A DNA stretch of 64,000 nt from Bacteroidota bacterium (lineage in GTDB: Bacteria > Bacteroidota > Bacteroidia > Chitinophagales > Chitinophagaceae), in the NCBI GenBank assembly GCA_023387985.1, contig JAEWHC010000005.1:558001-622000 (forward strand), given 5' to 3'. Positions 25,987-34,510 of this stretch are shown piece by piece. The notes beneath the pieces are model-generated. The model ran no database searches. It saw nothing but the letters and a program-made list of their open reading frames with translations, and was not told the origin of the DNA. Position 1 is the stretch's first letter. Each line of letters begins with the position of its first letter. A program made the translations under genes and the position numbers.

Positions 25987-25994
25987 TACCTTTG
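25987..25994 (+). promoter_or_regulatory. TAnnTTTG -7 element of rnhB
   Basis: TACCTTTG lies 26 bases before ATG 26021. Its position makes the long upstream in-frame extension of rnhB impossible and favours ATG 26021 over 26000. Confidence 0.55.
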
Positions 25995-26020
25995 GCGCCA
26001 TGCGGGAAGTAAAAACATAT

Positions 26021-26629
26021 ATGCTCCACAATTGTTTTCAGCAGGAATTGATGGAGGCCGGGGTGGATGAAGCAGGGCGTGGATGTTTTGCAGGCCCTGT
26101 GGCTGCGGCCGCGGTAATCCTGCGCCGGGATTTTCATCATCCCCTCCTTACCGACAGCAAAAAACTGACCGCTGAAGAGCGGAATCTTTTGCGCCCAATT
26201 ATTGAAAATGCTGCAATTTGCTGGCGAGTGGCTATGGTCTTCCCGGAAGTCATTGACCGCATCAACATTCTGCAGGCCACCTATGAAGCCATGCATCTTG
26301 CCATCAGGCAGCTCAACCCGCTGCCGGAATTCCTAAATGTGGATGGCAAATGGTTCCGGCCTTTTGAAGGCATAAAGCACACCTGCTGTATTGGCGGGGA
26401 TGCCAATTATGCCAATATCGCGGCTGCGAGCATTCTGGCTAAAACCCACCGTGATGCCTTCATGGAAAATTTGCACACGGAATATCCGCATTACAACTGG
26501 AAATGCAATAAAGGCTATGGAACACCCGAACACCGGCTGGCGATGGAAAATTTTGGCCTGACCGAACATCACCGCAGAAGTTTTCAATTTCATCCGAAGC
26601 AGGGAGAAATTTTTGAACTCGCCGATTGA
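26021..26629 (+). CDS. rnhB: Ribonuclease HII
   Basis: RNase HII cuts RNA in RNA-DNA hybrids and removes single ribonucleotides from DNA. The 202 residues show the four acidic catalytic residues: D and E in AGVDEAGRG, D in LNVDGK and D in THRDA. LLTDSKKLTAEER and the C-terminal HRRSF are also typical. The frame is open upstream to 25883, but the -7 element at 25987-25994 and family length favour ATG 26021. It is followed by the YcxB-like gene after 46 bases. Confidence 0.93.
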   Translation: MLHNCFQQELMEAGVDEAGRGCFAGPVAAAAVILRRDFHHPLLTDSKKLTAEERNLLRPIIENAAICWRVAMVFPEVIDRINILQATYEAMHLAIRQLNPLPEFLNVDGKWFRPFEGIKHTCCIGGDANYANIAAASILAKTHRDAFMENLHTEYPHYNWKCNKGYGTPEHRLAMENFGLTEHHRRSFQFHPKQGEIFELAD

Positions 26630-26675
26630 TCAATACGGCTGTACGAAATGGTGAACAGGCCGCAATAAACCTTAT

Positions 26676-27221
26676 ATGAAATTGAATTATAAACTGGAGA
26701 TGCCGGATTACATGTATCAGAAAATCTATGAAGCATCCCAATCTGTACGTATTAAAAAGAGCCGGCGGCGCACCAATATTTTCATTGGCCTGGTTTTCGG
26801 GATCATGATGATTTATTTTATGGCCACTGCCAATATTTCACTGGCAGCTGGTGTGGCATTGGGCGCCTTGCTGTATTTTTTTCTGTTTCAACGTCAATAT
26901 AAGAACCGTTATGCCCGGTATGCCCATAAACAGCTCAGCGAAAATATGGGCAAGCACCCATCGCATGTAGTAGAATTGCGTTTCCTCGGGAATAAATTGC
27001 TCATGGCAAAAGGTGAACATCAGAATGAGTTACCTTACAAAAACCTGGAGTTGATTACCGAGATCCCGAAGTATGTTTTCATCAGGCCCGCGACCGGTGA
27101 TCCCATTATTATTCCCACAAATAAGCTCGATAATCCGCAGCAATTCAAAACTTTCCTTAAATCACTTGCCGCACAAAACCACATAAACTACACCGAAGAC
27201 CCATCCTGGAGCTGGCACTGA
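26676..27221 (+). CDS. YcxB-like membrane protein
   Basis: This 181-residue protein has two adjacent membrane helices (about residues 35-52 and 55-70) and a C-terminal soluble domain. The C-terminal pattern LPYKNLELITEIPKYVFIR and ATGDPIIIPTNKL matches the YcxB-like domain (a PH-like fold). Function of the family is unknown. It probably forms an operon with rnhB. Confidence 0.75.
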   Translation: MKLNYKLEMPDYMYQKIYEASQSVRIKKSRRRTNIFIGLVFGIMMIYFMATANISLAAGVALGALLYFFLFQRQYKNRYARYAHKQLSENMGKHPSHVVELRFLGNKLLMAKGEHQNELPYKNLELITEIPKYVFIRPATGDPIIIPTNKLDNPQQFKTFLKSLAAQNHINYTEDPSWSWH

Positions 27222-27266
27222 TTGTCTGCATTTCAATCCGACTATTTTTTGACCGGGAAACCCGGA

Positions 27267-27881
27267 TCATCCCTGCCAATCTCCTTTCCCCTGCCGTATC
27301 ACTTCCGGCTCATCCCCTGTAAAATCAACCACGGTACTGGGCACAATACCCCCTATTCCGCCGTCGACAACGATGTCTACCATTTTTTCAAAATGTTCGA
27401 AAATAAGTTCCGGATCGGCGAGGATTTGCGGGTCATCCACAGGCACCGATGCCGACAGAATCGGCAGGTCAAGGGTTGCAGCGAGAGCGGTAGCAATGCG
27501 ATTTTCCGGTACCCTTAATCCGATGGTGGATTTTTTGCTTTGCATCAGTTTTGGCACTTCGCGACTTGCCGGCAAAATAAAAGTGAAGGGGCCGGGCAGG
27601 TATTGTTTCAACAACCGGAATACCGGGGTGGAAAGCTGGCTTGCATAGTGGCTAAGATTGCTAAGGTCGTGACATACGAAGCTCAGCAAGGCTTTTGAAG
27701 GATCGGTCTGCTTAATGCGTGCGATACGTTCCAGGCCTCTACGGCTTTTGATGCTGCAGCCAATGGCATACACTGAATCTGTAGGGTAGATAATCACCCC
27801 ATCATTGTCCAGCATATCTGCAACTTGCCGGAGCAGCCTTTCCTGTGGATTCTCGGGATGGATGTGAATATGTAAAGCCAT
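27267..27881 (-). CDS. yciO: YciO-family protein (Sua5/YrdC/YciO fold, possible threonylcarbamoyl-AMP synthase)
   Basis: The 204 residues match the YrdC fold and look closest to YciO: HIHPENPQERLL at the start, GVIIYPTDSVYAIGC, RIARIKQTD, the LPGPFTFIL stretch and KSTIGLRVPENRI. YrdC/Sua5 enzymes make threonylcarbamoyl-AMP for the t6A modification of tRNA. YciO has the fold but lacks the full activity of TsaC, so the role of this gene is uncertain. It lies convergent to the YcxB-like gene and divergent from the PAP2 gene. Confidence 0.82.
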   Translation of the reverse strand: MALHIHIHPENPQERLLRQVADMLDNDGVIIYPTDSVYAIGCSIKSRRGLERIARIKQTDPSKALLSFVCHDLSNLSHYASQLSTPVFRLLKQYLPGPFTFILPASREVPKLMQSKKSTIGLRVPENRIATALAATLDLPILSASVPVDDPQILADPELIFEHFEKMVDIVVDGGIGGIVPSTVVDFTGDEPEVIRQGKGDWQG

Positions 27882-27973
27882 CTTTCAAAATAAATACATA
27901 TTTGCCAGACCGTCTTATTAACAGCAGTTTTATTCTAGTTTTCAAAATTCAATTAATTTTATCGCTGTTAAAA

Positions 27974-28756
27974 ATGCGTGTGGGACGAATACTACATTTA
28001 CAGTTGGTGCTTGCCTTATTCTGGATTTTCCCTTATACAGCTATGGGACAACCCGGACGTGAGGATAGCTCAGCGTATTTTCCTTCTTATTACTGGAATA
28101 CGCTTGAACTGGTAGAACGCCCTTTACAATGGAAAGGAGAACAGTGGGTGGCCGTAGGTGCCGGCGCAAGTTTTGTGGGATCTATGCTGATCTTTGATGA
28201 ACCCATTAATGCCACCATCATGAACTGGAACGGTCCATTTGCCCGCGGATTGGGTAAGACCGGGGATGTTGTTGGCGGCCCGTATTTACAGTTTGGCCTG
28301 AGCGGTTCAGCTATCCTTTTTGGCTACCTGACGGAAAATAAGCCACTAACGAATTTTGGCACCGATAATTTACAGGCACAGGTATTTAGCGCCGGCGCTA
28401 CATTGCTGCTTAAACACCTCACACACCGGGAGCGCCCCGATCAATTTCGCGGCGCTGCAAAATGGCACGGTCCATTGGTAGGTTGGGAACACCGGAGTTT
28501 TTCCAGCGGTCATACGGCACTGGCTTTTAGTACGGCAACCATGGCTTATCTGCATAGTGGAAAAAAATGGTGGGTTGCTGTGGCCGGTTATGGTGCGGCC
28601 TCAGCCATAGGTATAAGCCGCATGCAACAGCAGCAACATTGGAGCAGTGATGTGGTGATGGGAGCCCTGGTTGGTACGGTTATGAGCAATTTCGTGTTCA
28701 AAATGCAGGAGCGACGCCGTTATCATGGTGCAGAAATACTTAAACCGGTGCCCTAA
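27974..28756 (+). CDS. PAP2-family phosphatase
   Basis: This is a secreted or membrane-associated type 2 phosphatidic acid phosphatase of 260 residues. The three motifs are present: KHLTHRERP, the SGHTA of FSSGHTALAF, and SRMQQQQHWSSDVVMG with catalytic His and Asp. Residues 1-23 form a signal peptide ending in TAMGQ. Several hydrophobic helices follow. Substrates could be phosphatidic acid, undecaprenyl pyrophosphate or lipid A phosphate. ATG 27974 is chosen because it starts the signal peptide. Confidence 0.88.
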   Translation: MRVGRILHLQLVLALFWIFPYTAMGQPGREDSSAYFPSYYWNTLELVERPLQWKGEQWVAVGAGASFVGSMLIFDEPINATIMNWNGPFARGLGKTGDVVGGPYLQFGLSGSAILFGYLTENKPLTNFGTDNLQAQVFSAGATLLLKHLTHRERPDQFRGAAKWHGPLVGWEHRSFSSGHTALAFSTATMAYLHSGKKWWVAVAGYGAASAIGISRMQQQQHWSSDVVMGALVGTVMSNFVFKMQERRRYHGAEILKPVP

Positions 28757-28844
28757 GGGGCTGGAATCCTTGCGATAAAAGGAAATTAACCAAATCTTGC
28801 CCTTTGTTGCATTCCGGAAGCAAGACCACTAAAGCCGCTTTGGT

Positions 28845-28852
28845 TACCTTTG
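28845..28852 (+). promoter_or_regulatory. TAnnTTTG -7 element of the Nfu gene
   Basis: TACCTTTG, an exact match, lies 33 bases before ATG 28886. The upstream in-frame start at 28850 falls inside it, so the shorter start is favoured. Confidence 0.5.
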
Positions 28853-28885
28853 CGAGCAAGTTTGATCTTTTTAAAAGCAACAGAT

Positions 28886-29491
28886 ATGATAAAGACCGGA
28901 AATCCCGTTATCAGCATTTACACGGAAATGACACCGAACCCTGAAACCATGAAGTTTGTAGCCAACAAACTCATGCTGCCCGGCAGAAGTGTAGATTTTC
29001 CTGATGAGGCAAGCGCCGCCCCCTCTCCGCTGGCCAAGGAATTGTTTTCTTTTCCGTTTATTAAGAGCGTGTTTATTGCCAGCAATTTTGTTACCCTTAC
29101 CAAAACGGAAGGCACCGAAGACTGGATGGATGTTATTCCAGCCATCAAACAGTTTTTGAAAGAATATCTCGAAAATGGTGGTGTAATCGTTAACGAAGAG
29201 GAATTAGCCAAACACCTGGGCAAATCGGATGCTTCCAATGCCATTTCCGGCGATGACGATGATGTGGTTAAACGCATTAAAGAATTACTGGAAAATTACG
29301 TAAGACCTGCTGTGGAAATGGACGGTGGTGCCATTCAGTTTAAAAACTATGAAGACGGCGTAGTGAACCTGGTGATGCAGGGAAGCTGCAGCGGATGCCC
29401 TAGTTCAATGATCACCCTCAAAGCGGGAATTGAAGGCATGATGAAGCGCATGATCCCTGAAGTTCGGGAAGTGGTAGCTGACGCAGGATAA
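28886..29491 (+). CDS. Nfu-type Fe-S cluster carrier (NifU C-terminal domain)
   Basis: This protein has an N-terminal Nfu_N domain (IYTEMTPNPETMKFV to about residue 88) and a C-terminal NifU domain with the cluster-binding CSGCPSS near residue 170. Nfu proteins carry [4Fe-4S] clusters to target enzymes. The EMTPNPETMKF start is characteristic of NFU1-like proteins. It is 201 residues from ATG 28886 and is followed by an intrinsic terminator, so it is a single-gene unit. Confidence 0.92.
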   Translation: MIKTGNPVISIYTEMTPNPETMKFVANKLMLPGRSVDFPDEASAAPSPLAKELFSFPFIKSVFIASNFVTLTKTEGTEDWMDVIPAIKQFLKEYLENGGVIVNEEELAKHLGKSDASNAISGDDDDVVKRIKELLENYVRPAVEMDGGAIQFKNYEDGVVNLVMQGSCSGCPSSMITLKAGIEGMMKRMIPEVREVVADAG

Positions 29492-29523
29492 ACTGTTTAA
29501 TGTTTTTTATAAATTGGAATCAG

Positions 29524-29552
29524 AAAAGCCGGGAAATTTCTCCGGCTTTTTT
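29524..29552 (+). terminator. Intrinsic terminator of the Nfu gene
   Basis: AAAAGCCGG at 29524-29532 pairs with CCGGCTTTT at 29542-29550 across a nine-base loop, with further T residues after it. Confidence 0.88.
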
Positions 29553-29709
29553 GTTTACAAGGTCCGGATGTGGCTGCGCTTTTGCATTCCGCTGAAACTT
29601 CGGTTTTAATATTAAAGCGAACGGATAAGGTAGGTGGAATGGAAGTGATCCGGGCTACCAAGGTGTGTGTAACCATATGCTTGCGGTAAACCACCACCTC
29701 AACCCGGTT

Positions 29710-29880
29710 ATGGAGCGTAATATTCCTTTTCTTTGCGCTATGTTGCTGAATTTCTTTTTACAGGTGGATACAACCGCTACCGGGTACAAGATCGGATACC
29801 AGTTCGGATCATGGCTGCCTTTTATTGTGCTGGCGATTATTGCGTTTCTGATTATCAGGTACAGAAGCCCCCGGAGATAG
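29710..29880 (+). CDS. Small hydrophobic protein, possible single- or two-helix membrane peptide
   Basis: A 56-residue frame from ATG 29710 encodes an N-terminal hydrophobic segment, VDTTATGYKIGYQFGSW, then the helix LPFIVLAIIAFLIIRY and a basic RSPRR tail. The positive-inside tail after the helix is what a real small membrane protein would show. No family assigned. It lies between the Nfu terminator and gcvT. Confidence 0.5.
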   Translation: MERNIPFLCAMLLNFFLQVDTTATGYKIGYQFGSWLPFIVLAIIAFLIIRYRSPRR

Positions 29881-30032
29881 TTGGCTGGAAGTGGGCGGCA
29901 GGTCCGGTGGGCAATGCGTAGAAACAGCTGGCAGCGGGCAAAACAGCGACAGTGGATGGAGCGTGGCAGTAACAGTGCGCACCATCAGCCAACTAATCCT
30001 TATCAATTCAACCATCTAAGTAACTAACCATT

Positions 30033-30040
30033 TACCTTTA
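30033..30040 (+). promoter_or_regulatory. Near-consensus -7 element upstream of gcvT
   Basis: TACCTTTA matches TAnnTTTG at seven of eight positions (all but one of the fixed bases) and lies 24 bases before the gcvT ATG. Confidence 0.3.
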
Positions 30041-30064
30041 CTGATCAATAAAATAATCGTTGCC

Positions 30065-31150
30065 ATGAAAACCACTCCGTTTACCAAAATTCATGAAAGC
30101 TTTGGCGCAAAAATGGTGGAATATGCAGGATTTTTCATGCCTGTAAGTTATAAAGGGATTAATGAAGAACACCAGGCTGTTCGTAAAAGCGTAGGAGTAT
30201 TTGATGTAAGCCATATGGGCGAATTCATTTTGAAAGGACCGGATGCCCTCGAACTCATCCAGCGGATTTGTACCAACGATGCCAGCAAGCTGAAACCGGG
30301 AAAAGCGCAATACAGTTGTTTTACAAATGAAGAAGGCGGAATAATTGATGACCTCATTGTTTATTGCATCGAGGAAAACAATGTGTATATGCTTGTGGTG
30401 AATGCCGGCAATATTGAAAAGGACTGGAACTGGCTTATTGCACACAATACCAATAATGTGGAGGCACACAATATCAGCCCCAAGACCTGCCTGCTGGCCA
30501 TCCAGGGACCCAATGCCTGCAAGGTTTTGCAGCCACTCACACCGGTAGACATCCTTAACCTAAAATATTATACTTTCGAAAAAGGCGAATTTGCAGGAGT
30601 AAGCAATGTGCTCATCAGTGCAACAGGTTACACCGGAAGTGGTGGGGTTGAAATTTATTTTGAAGACAAGGAAGGCGATCCCGAAAAAATCTGGAATGCC
30701 ATTTTTGAAGCTGGAAAAGATGCAGGCATACAGCCCATTGGGCTAGGCGCCCGTGACACCCTGAGACTGGAAAAAGGCTTTTGTTTATACGGAAATGATA
30801 TTGATGAAACCACCAACCCGTTGGAGGCCGGCCTGGGATGGATCACCAAATTCACCAAGGAATTTACCGCCAGCGAAATTCTGAAAGCAAGGAAAGAAGC
30901 CGGTGTAAGCAGAAAACTTGTAGGTTTTGAAATGATTGACCGGGGCATTCCGCGCCACGGATATGAAATCAAAAATGAAAACGGCGAAACAATCGGAATT
31001 GTAACCAGCGGAACCCAGGCTCCTTCACTCGGTAAGGCCATTGGCATGGGTTATGTAAAAACGGAATTTACTCCATTCGAAACGGAAATTTTTATTGATG
31101 TACGGGGAAGATTGCTGAAAGCGAAAGTAGTGAAGATGCCCTTCGAATAA
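30065..31150 (+). CDS. gcvT: Glycine cleavage system T protein (aminomethyltransferase)
   Basis: GcvT takes the aminomethyl group from the lipoylated H protein to tetrahydrofolate, making 5,10-methylene-THF and ammonia. The 361 residues begin TPFTKIHESFGAKMVEYAGF and include VFDVSHMGEF, TGYTGSGGVEIYF and ARDTLRLEKGFCLYGND; the conserved Asp of the folate site is in the YTGSGG/GARDTLR region. The C-terminal folate-binding barrel is complete. A terminator follows at once. MetF at 19123 uses the product in C1 metabolism. Confidence 0.96.
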   Translation: MKTTPFTKIHESFGAKMVEYAGFFMPVSYKGINEEHQAVRKSVGVFDVSHMGEFILKGPDALELIQRICTNDASKLKPGKAQYSCFTNEEGGIIDDLIVYCIEENNVYMLVVNAGNIEKDWNWLIAHNTNNVEAHNISPKTCLLAIQGPNACKVLQPLTPVDILNLKYYTFEKGEFAGVSNVLISATGYTGSGGVEIYFEDKEGDPEKIWNAIFEAGKDAGIQPIGLGARDTLRLEKGFCLYGNDIDETTNPLEAGLGWITKFTKEFTASEILKARKEAGVSRKLVGFEMIDRGIPRHGYEIKNENGETIGIVTSGTQAPSLGKAIGMGYVKTEFTPFETEIFIDVRGRLLKAKVVKMPFE

Positions 31151-31170
31151 ATTAAAATCAAACCAATATC

Positions 31171-31200
31171 AAAAAACCGGAAGATCTATCCGGTTTTTTT
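31171..31200 (+). terminator. Intrinsic terminator of gcvT
   Basis: AAAAAACCGGA at 31171-31181 pairs with TCCGGTTTTTT at 31189-31199 across a seven-base loop, giving a T8 tract. Confidence 0.9.
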
Positions 31201-31402
31201 TATGAGGGGTAATTTAATGGAATTGCCGGAAACTTATAAACAAAAGTCATTATAACTGGTTTCAGCCCGTTGTTTCAGAAGCTTATCATACCGGGCATTC
31301 CCGGAATTTATTTGTCCGCAGTTTTTTTAATTTGATTTTTTTTGTTATCAAAACATATATATTGCGATTGTAAGCGGAAAGCATCTAATAGGTTTCCCCA
31401 GC

Positions 31403-31450
31403 CCTGATGGAAGGGAAGAGCCTCTATCCCGTAATCAGGATTTTTATTTA
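31403..31450 (+). promoter_or_regulatory. Leader hairpin with U-tract before susC (possible attenuator)
   Basis: CCTGAT at 31403-31408 pairs with ATCAGG at 31434-31439, and inside this GGGA at 31413 pairs with TCCC at 31427. TTTTTATTTAT follows directly. The structure lies about 20 bases upstream of the susC ATG, so it is in the leader if transcription starts near 31370. A regulatory role is inferred. Confidence 0.4.
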
Positions 31451-31465
31451 TCAACTAAAACTAAC

Positions 31466-34400
31466 ATGCGAATGAAAAAATTTTTCATGCTGGCCATCGG
31501 ATTGTTTTGTGTATCCTTAGTATGGGCCCAATCCCGTGCAGTAAGCGGTACGGTAAGCAATGAAGCCGGCGACCCTATCAACAGTGCTTCAGTTGTTGTT
31601 GTCGGAAGCCAGATTGGGACAGTTACAGATGAAAACGGTCGTTTCACGTTGTCGGTTCCCAACCAGTATTCAAGACTTGAAGTTTCCAGCCTCGGTTACA
31701 ACGCGGTGCAGGTAAACATTGTAACCGGTGATCTGCGAATCACCCTTTCCGAAGGATCAGGAAGAACACTTGACGATATTGTGGTTGTCGGTTATGGTAC
31801 CCGCATCAGAAAGGACCTTACCGGTAACATCGCCCAGGTGAAGGGAACTGAGGTGGCCAATACGCCGGTCACAAACATCAACCAGGCATTACAGGGCCGG
31901 GCAGCAGGTGTTTTTGTAGAATCCCTTAGTGGCCGCGTTGGAGAAGGCGTGAAAGTACGTATCCGCGGTGCAGGCTCCATCAGTGCTTCCAACTCACCGC
32001 TATATGTGGTTGACGGCATTCCCATCAACCAGGAAGACCTCACCGATCTGAACCTGAACGATATTGAGTCTTTCGACATTTTAAAAGACGCTTCTGCCGC
32101 TGCCATTTACGGTTCGCGAGCTGCAAACGGGGTAATTCTGATTACGACAAAAAAAGGCCGCGCCGGTGGTACCCGCCTGAATGTGAATGCCCAGTATGGC
32201 TTCAATAAACCCACCAGCCACCGGGAATTCCTGAATACGGCCCAATATATTGAGCTGTTTCGCGAAGCGGCTATCAACAGCGATCAAATTGAAGGCATAG
32301 ATCCCCTGGATCCGGCCGACTATCGTGGGTCATGGCTTGAATTTGTGGAAAATCGCTTTACCCGCTATTCCGGTCATACAAACTGGAGGAACCAGGAAAC
32401 CAATACCAATTGGGAAAAGCTGGCCTATAACGATAAATCAGCAACAAAAATCCTGGATGTAAATGCTTCGGGTGGTAACGACCGCACCCGGTTTTATGCC
32501 AGCGGCAACTACACCGACCTGGACGGAATTATGATCAAAAACAATTTTGAGAGAATTTCCGGTCGCCTGAATCTCGAGCACGATGCAAGCGCAAGAGTGA
32601 AGATTGGGGTCAATATGGGGCTGAGCCGCACAATTACCAACCGCATCACCGCAGACAATGGTTTCCAAACTCCTTTGCAGTTGACCGCATTGGCACCCAT
32701 AACTCCGGTTTATGATCAAAATGGCAACCTGAGCACCACGCCGGTCACCACTTATTATAATGGCCTATTGGAAGTTGACGAAGTAAAACGCTCTTCCGTG
32801 CTGCTTCGTAACCTGGGAAATGCTTTCCTGAAATACAAAATCATTGATGGCCTGGTCTTCAATACCGAATTCGGCCTGGATTATGCCAACAGTTCAGGGC
32901 AGTATTATGCCAGTCCCAAAGCCTTAACCGGCCAGGGCATTAATGGCTATGGCGAAAGCGAATGGGGTCGTTCCATCAACTACAATACCAACAACTATTT
33001 TAATTACCGCCAACTCTTTGGCGCGAAGCATGATCTCGACGCAACCGTAGGTATGTCTTTCCAGAAATATACCTCTGAATCGGCTTGGGTTACCGGGCAG
33101 GATTTCCCGGTAAATGAACTCAACCGCCTTGCAAGCGCCGGTGAAATTACCGGAGGTTCTTCTTCCGGTTCCGCATCTTCATTCCTCTCCTATTTTGCGC
33201 GGGCCAACTACAAATTTGATGATAAATACTTGCTTACCCTGAGTGGACGCGTAGATGGTTCTTCCCGTTTTGGTCGCGATACCCGTTATGGTGTTTTTCC
33301 CGCGGTTTCCGCCGGATGGATCCTTTCCGAAGAAAGCTTCCTCAGCGGTTCCAGTACCTTGAGTTTTCTGAAATTGCGTGGTAGCTGGGGCCTCACCGGT
33401 AACGCTGAGGGTTTTGGAAACTTTTCCCATCTCGGGCTTTGGGGTGCTTCAAAATACAACAACTCCTCCGGCCTCACCACCAGCCAGCTGGCGAACCCGC
33501 TACTGGCCTGGGAAAAATCTGAACAAACCGATATCGGGCTCGATTTTGGTTTATTCAACAACCGCCTCACCGGTGAGATAGATTATTATGTGCGCCAGAC
33601 CCGGGATCTCATCTACAACGTACCAGTTCCCGGCACAACCGGTTTTTCAAGCCAAACGGTGAACATTGGAGCCATGAAGAATAACGGTTTTGAATTTGTG
33701 CTGAATTCTGCCAACGTTACGAGCAAGGATTTTAAATGGAACACAAGCCTCAATTTATCTAAAAACCGCAACCAGATCACGCAACTTGACGGCGACCAGG
33801 ACAAACTTCCCGGAAACGACGGACGTTACCTGAATTCCATGATCGTGGGTGAAGCCATTGGCGTCTTCTACGGGCCCAAATATGCCGGTGTGGACCCGGA
33901 GAATGGAGACGCCCTCTATTATACGGAAGATGGCAAAACCACCACCAATGATTATAATGACGCTGGGGACTTTATTGTTGGCAATCCAAACCCCAGCTGG
34001 ATTGGTGGATTAAACAACACGTTTAGCTTCAAAGGTTTTGACCTCAGTATTCTATTCCAGGGTGTGTATGGCAACAGCATTATGAATGGTGCCGGCGGAT
34101 TTATGTCTGCCAGTGCCGACTGGTTTGACAACCAAACCGTTGACCAGCTTCGCCGCTGGCAAAAACCAGGTGATGTTACTGATGTACCCCAAGCCCGTAT
34201 TGGCTATGGAAACGGTATCGCAGCTTCAAGCCGATACATTTACGATGGAAGCTACGTCCGCCTGAAGAATCTGACATTTGGTTATAACCTGCCCAAATCG
34301 GTACTCGGCAACCTGAAAATGCAAAGTGCAAGAATCTATATTGCCGCTGTCAACCTGCTTACGTTCACCGATTATCCCGGCTGGGATCCTGAAGTGAACT

Positions 34401-34495
34401 CAGACTACCGTGCCGGCAACCGCAACCAGGGTGGAGATTTCTATACGCCACCACAGGTGAAATCGGTAACCTTTGGTCTTAACCTTGGATTTTAA
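31466..34495 (+). CDS. SusC/RagA-type TonB-dependent outer membrane transporter
   Basis: This 1009-residue protein starts with a signal peptide (ending VWAQ), followed by a carboxypeptidase-regulatory-like domain (about 22-95, VSGTVSNEAGDPINSA), a TonB box region near DDIVVVGYGT, a plug domain with ALQGRAAGVFVES and LYVVDGIPINQ, and a beta-barrel to the terminal VTFGLNLGF. SusC proteins import glycans or peptides with a SusD lid. It is in an operon with the susD gene 15 bases downstream. No glycan-degrading enzyme is adjacent on this strand, so the substrate is unknown. Confidence 0.95.
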   Translation: MRMKKFFMLAIGLFCVSLVWAQSRAVSGTVSNEAGDPINSASVVVVGSQIGTVTDENGRFTLSVPNQYSRLEVSSLGYNAVQVNIVTGDLRITLSEGSGRTLDDIVVVGYGTRIRKDLTGNIAQVKGTEVANTPVTNINQALQGRAAGVFVESLSGRVGEGVKVRIRGAGSISASNSPLYVVDGIPINQEDLTDLNLNDIESFDILKDASAAAIYGSRAANGVILITTKKGRAGGTRLNVNAQYGFNKPTSHREFLNTAQYIELFREAAINSDQIEGIDPLDPADYRGSWLEFVENRFTRYSGHTNWRNQETNTNWEKLAYNDKSATKILDVNASGGNDRTRFYASGNYTDLDGIMIKNNFERISGRLNLEHDASARVKIGVNMGLSRTITNRITADNGFQTPLQLTALAPITPVYDQNGNLSTTPVTTYYNGLLEVDEVKRSSVLLRNLGNAFLKYKIIDGLVFNTEFGLDYANSSGQYYASPKALTGQGINGYGESEWGRSINYNTNNYFNYRQLFGAKHDLDATVGMSFQKYTSESAWVTGQDFPVNELNRLASAGEITGGSSSGSASSFLSYFARANYKFDDKYLLTLSGRVDGSSRFGRDTRYGVFPAVSAGWILSEESFLSGSSTLSFLKLRGSWGLTGNAEGFGNFSHLGLWGASKYNNSSGLTTSQLANPLLAWEKSEQTDIGLDFGLFNNRLTGEIDYYVRQTRDLIYNVPVPGTTGFSSQTVNIGAMKNNGFEFVLNSANVTSKDFKWNTSLNLSKNRNQITQLDGDQDKLPGNDGRYLNSMIVGEAIGVFYGPKYAGVDPENGDALYYTEDGKTTTNDYNDAGDFIVGNPNPSWIGGLNNTFSFKGFDLSILFQGVYGNSIMNGAGGFMSASADWFDNQTVDQLRRWQKPGDVTDVPQARIGYGNGIAASSRYIYDGSYVRLKNLTFGYNLPKSVLGNLKMQSARIYIAAVNLLTFTDYPGWDPEVNSDYRAGNRNQGGDFYTPPQVKSVTFGLNLGF

Positions 34496-34510
34496 TCTTC
34501 AATCATTAGA

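Larger units (their letters stand above)
31151..31465. other. Gap between gcvT and the first susC
   Basis: The 315 bases hold the gcvT terminator at 31171-31199, an AT-rich stretch with poly-T runs near 31322-31344, a near -7 sequence TATATTG at 31358-31364, and the hairpin/U-tract leader at 31403-31450. No coding frame is supported. Confidence 0.7.

Noticed and set aside
27253..27265. CCGGGAAACCCGG dyad as terminator between the YcxB-like and YciO genes
   Set aside because: No T-tract on either side after the stem; only a short GC stem.
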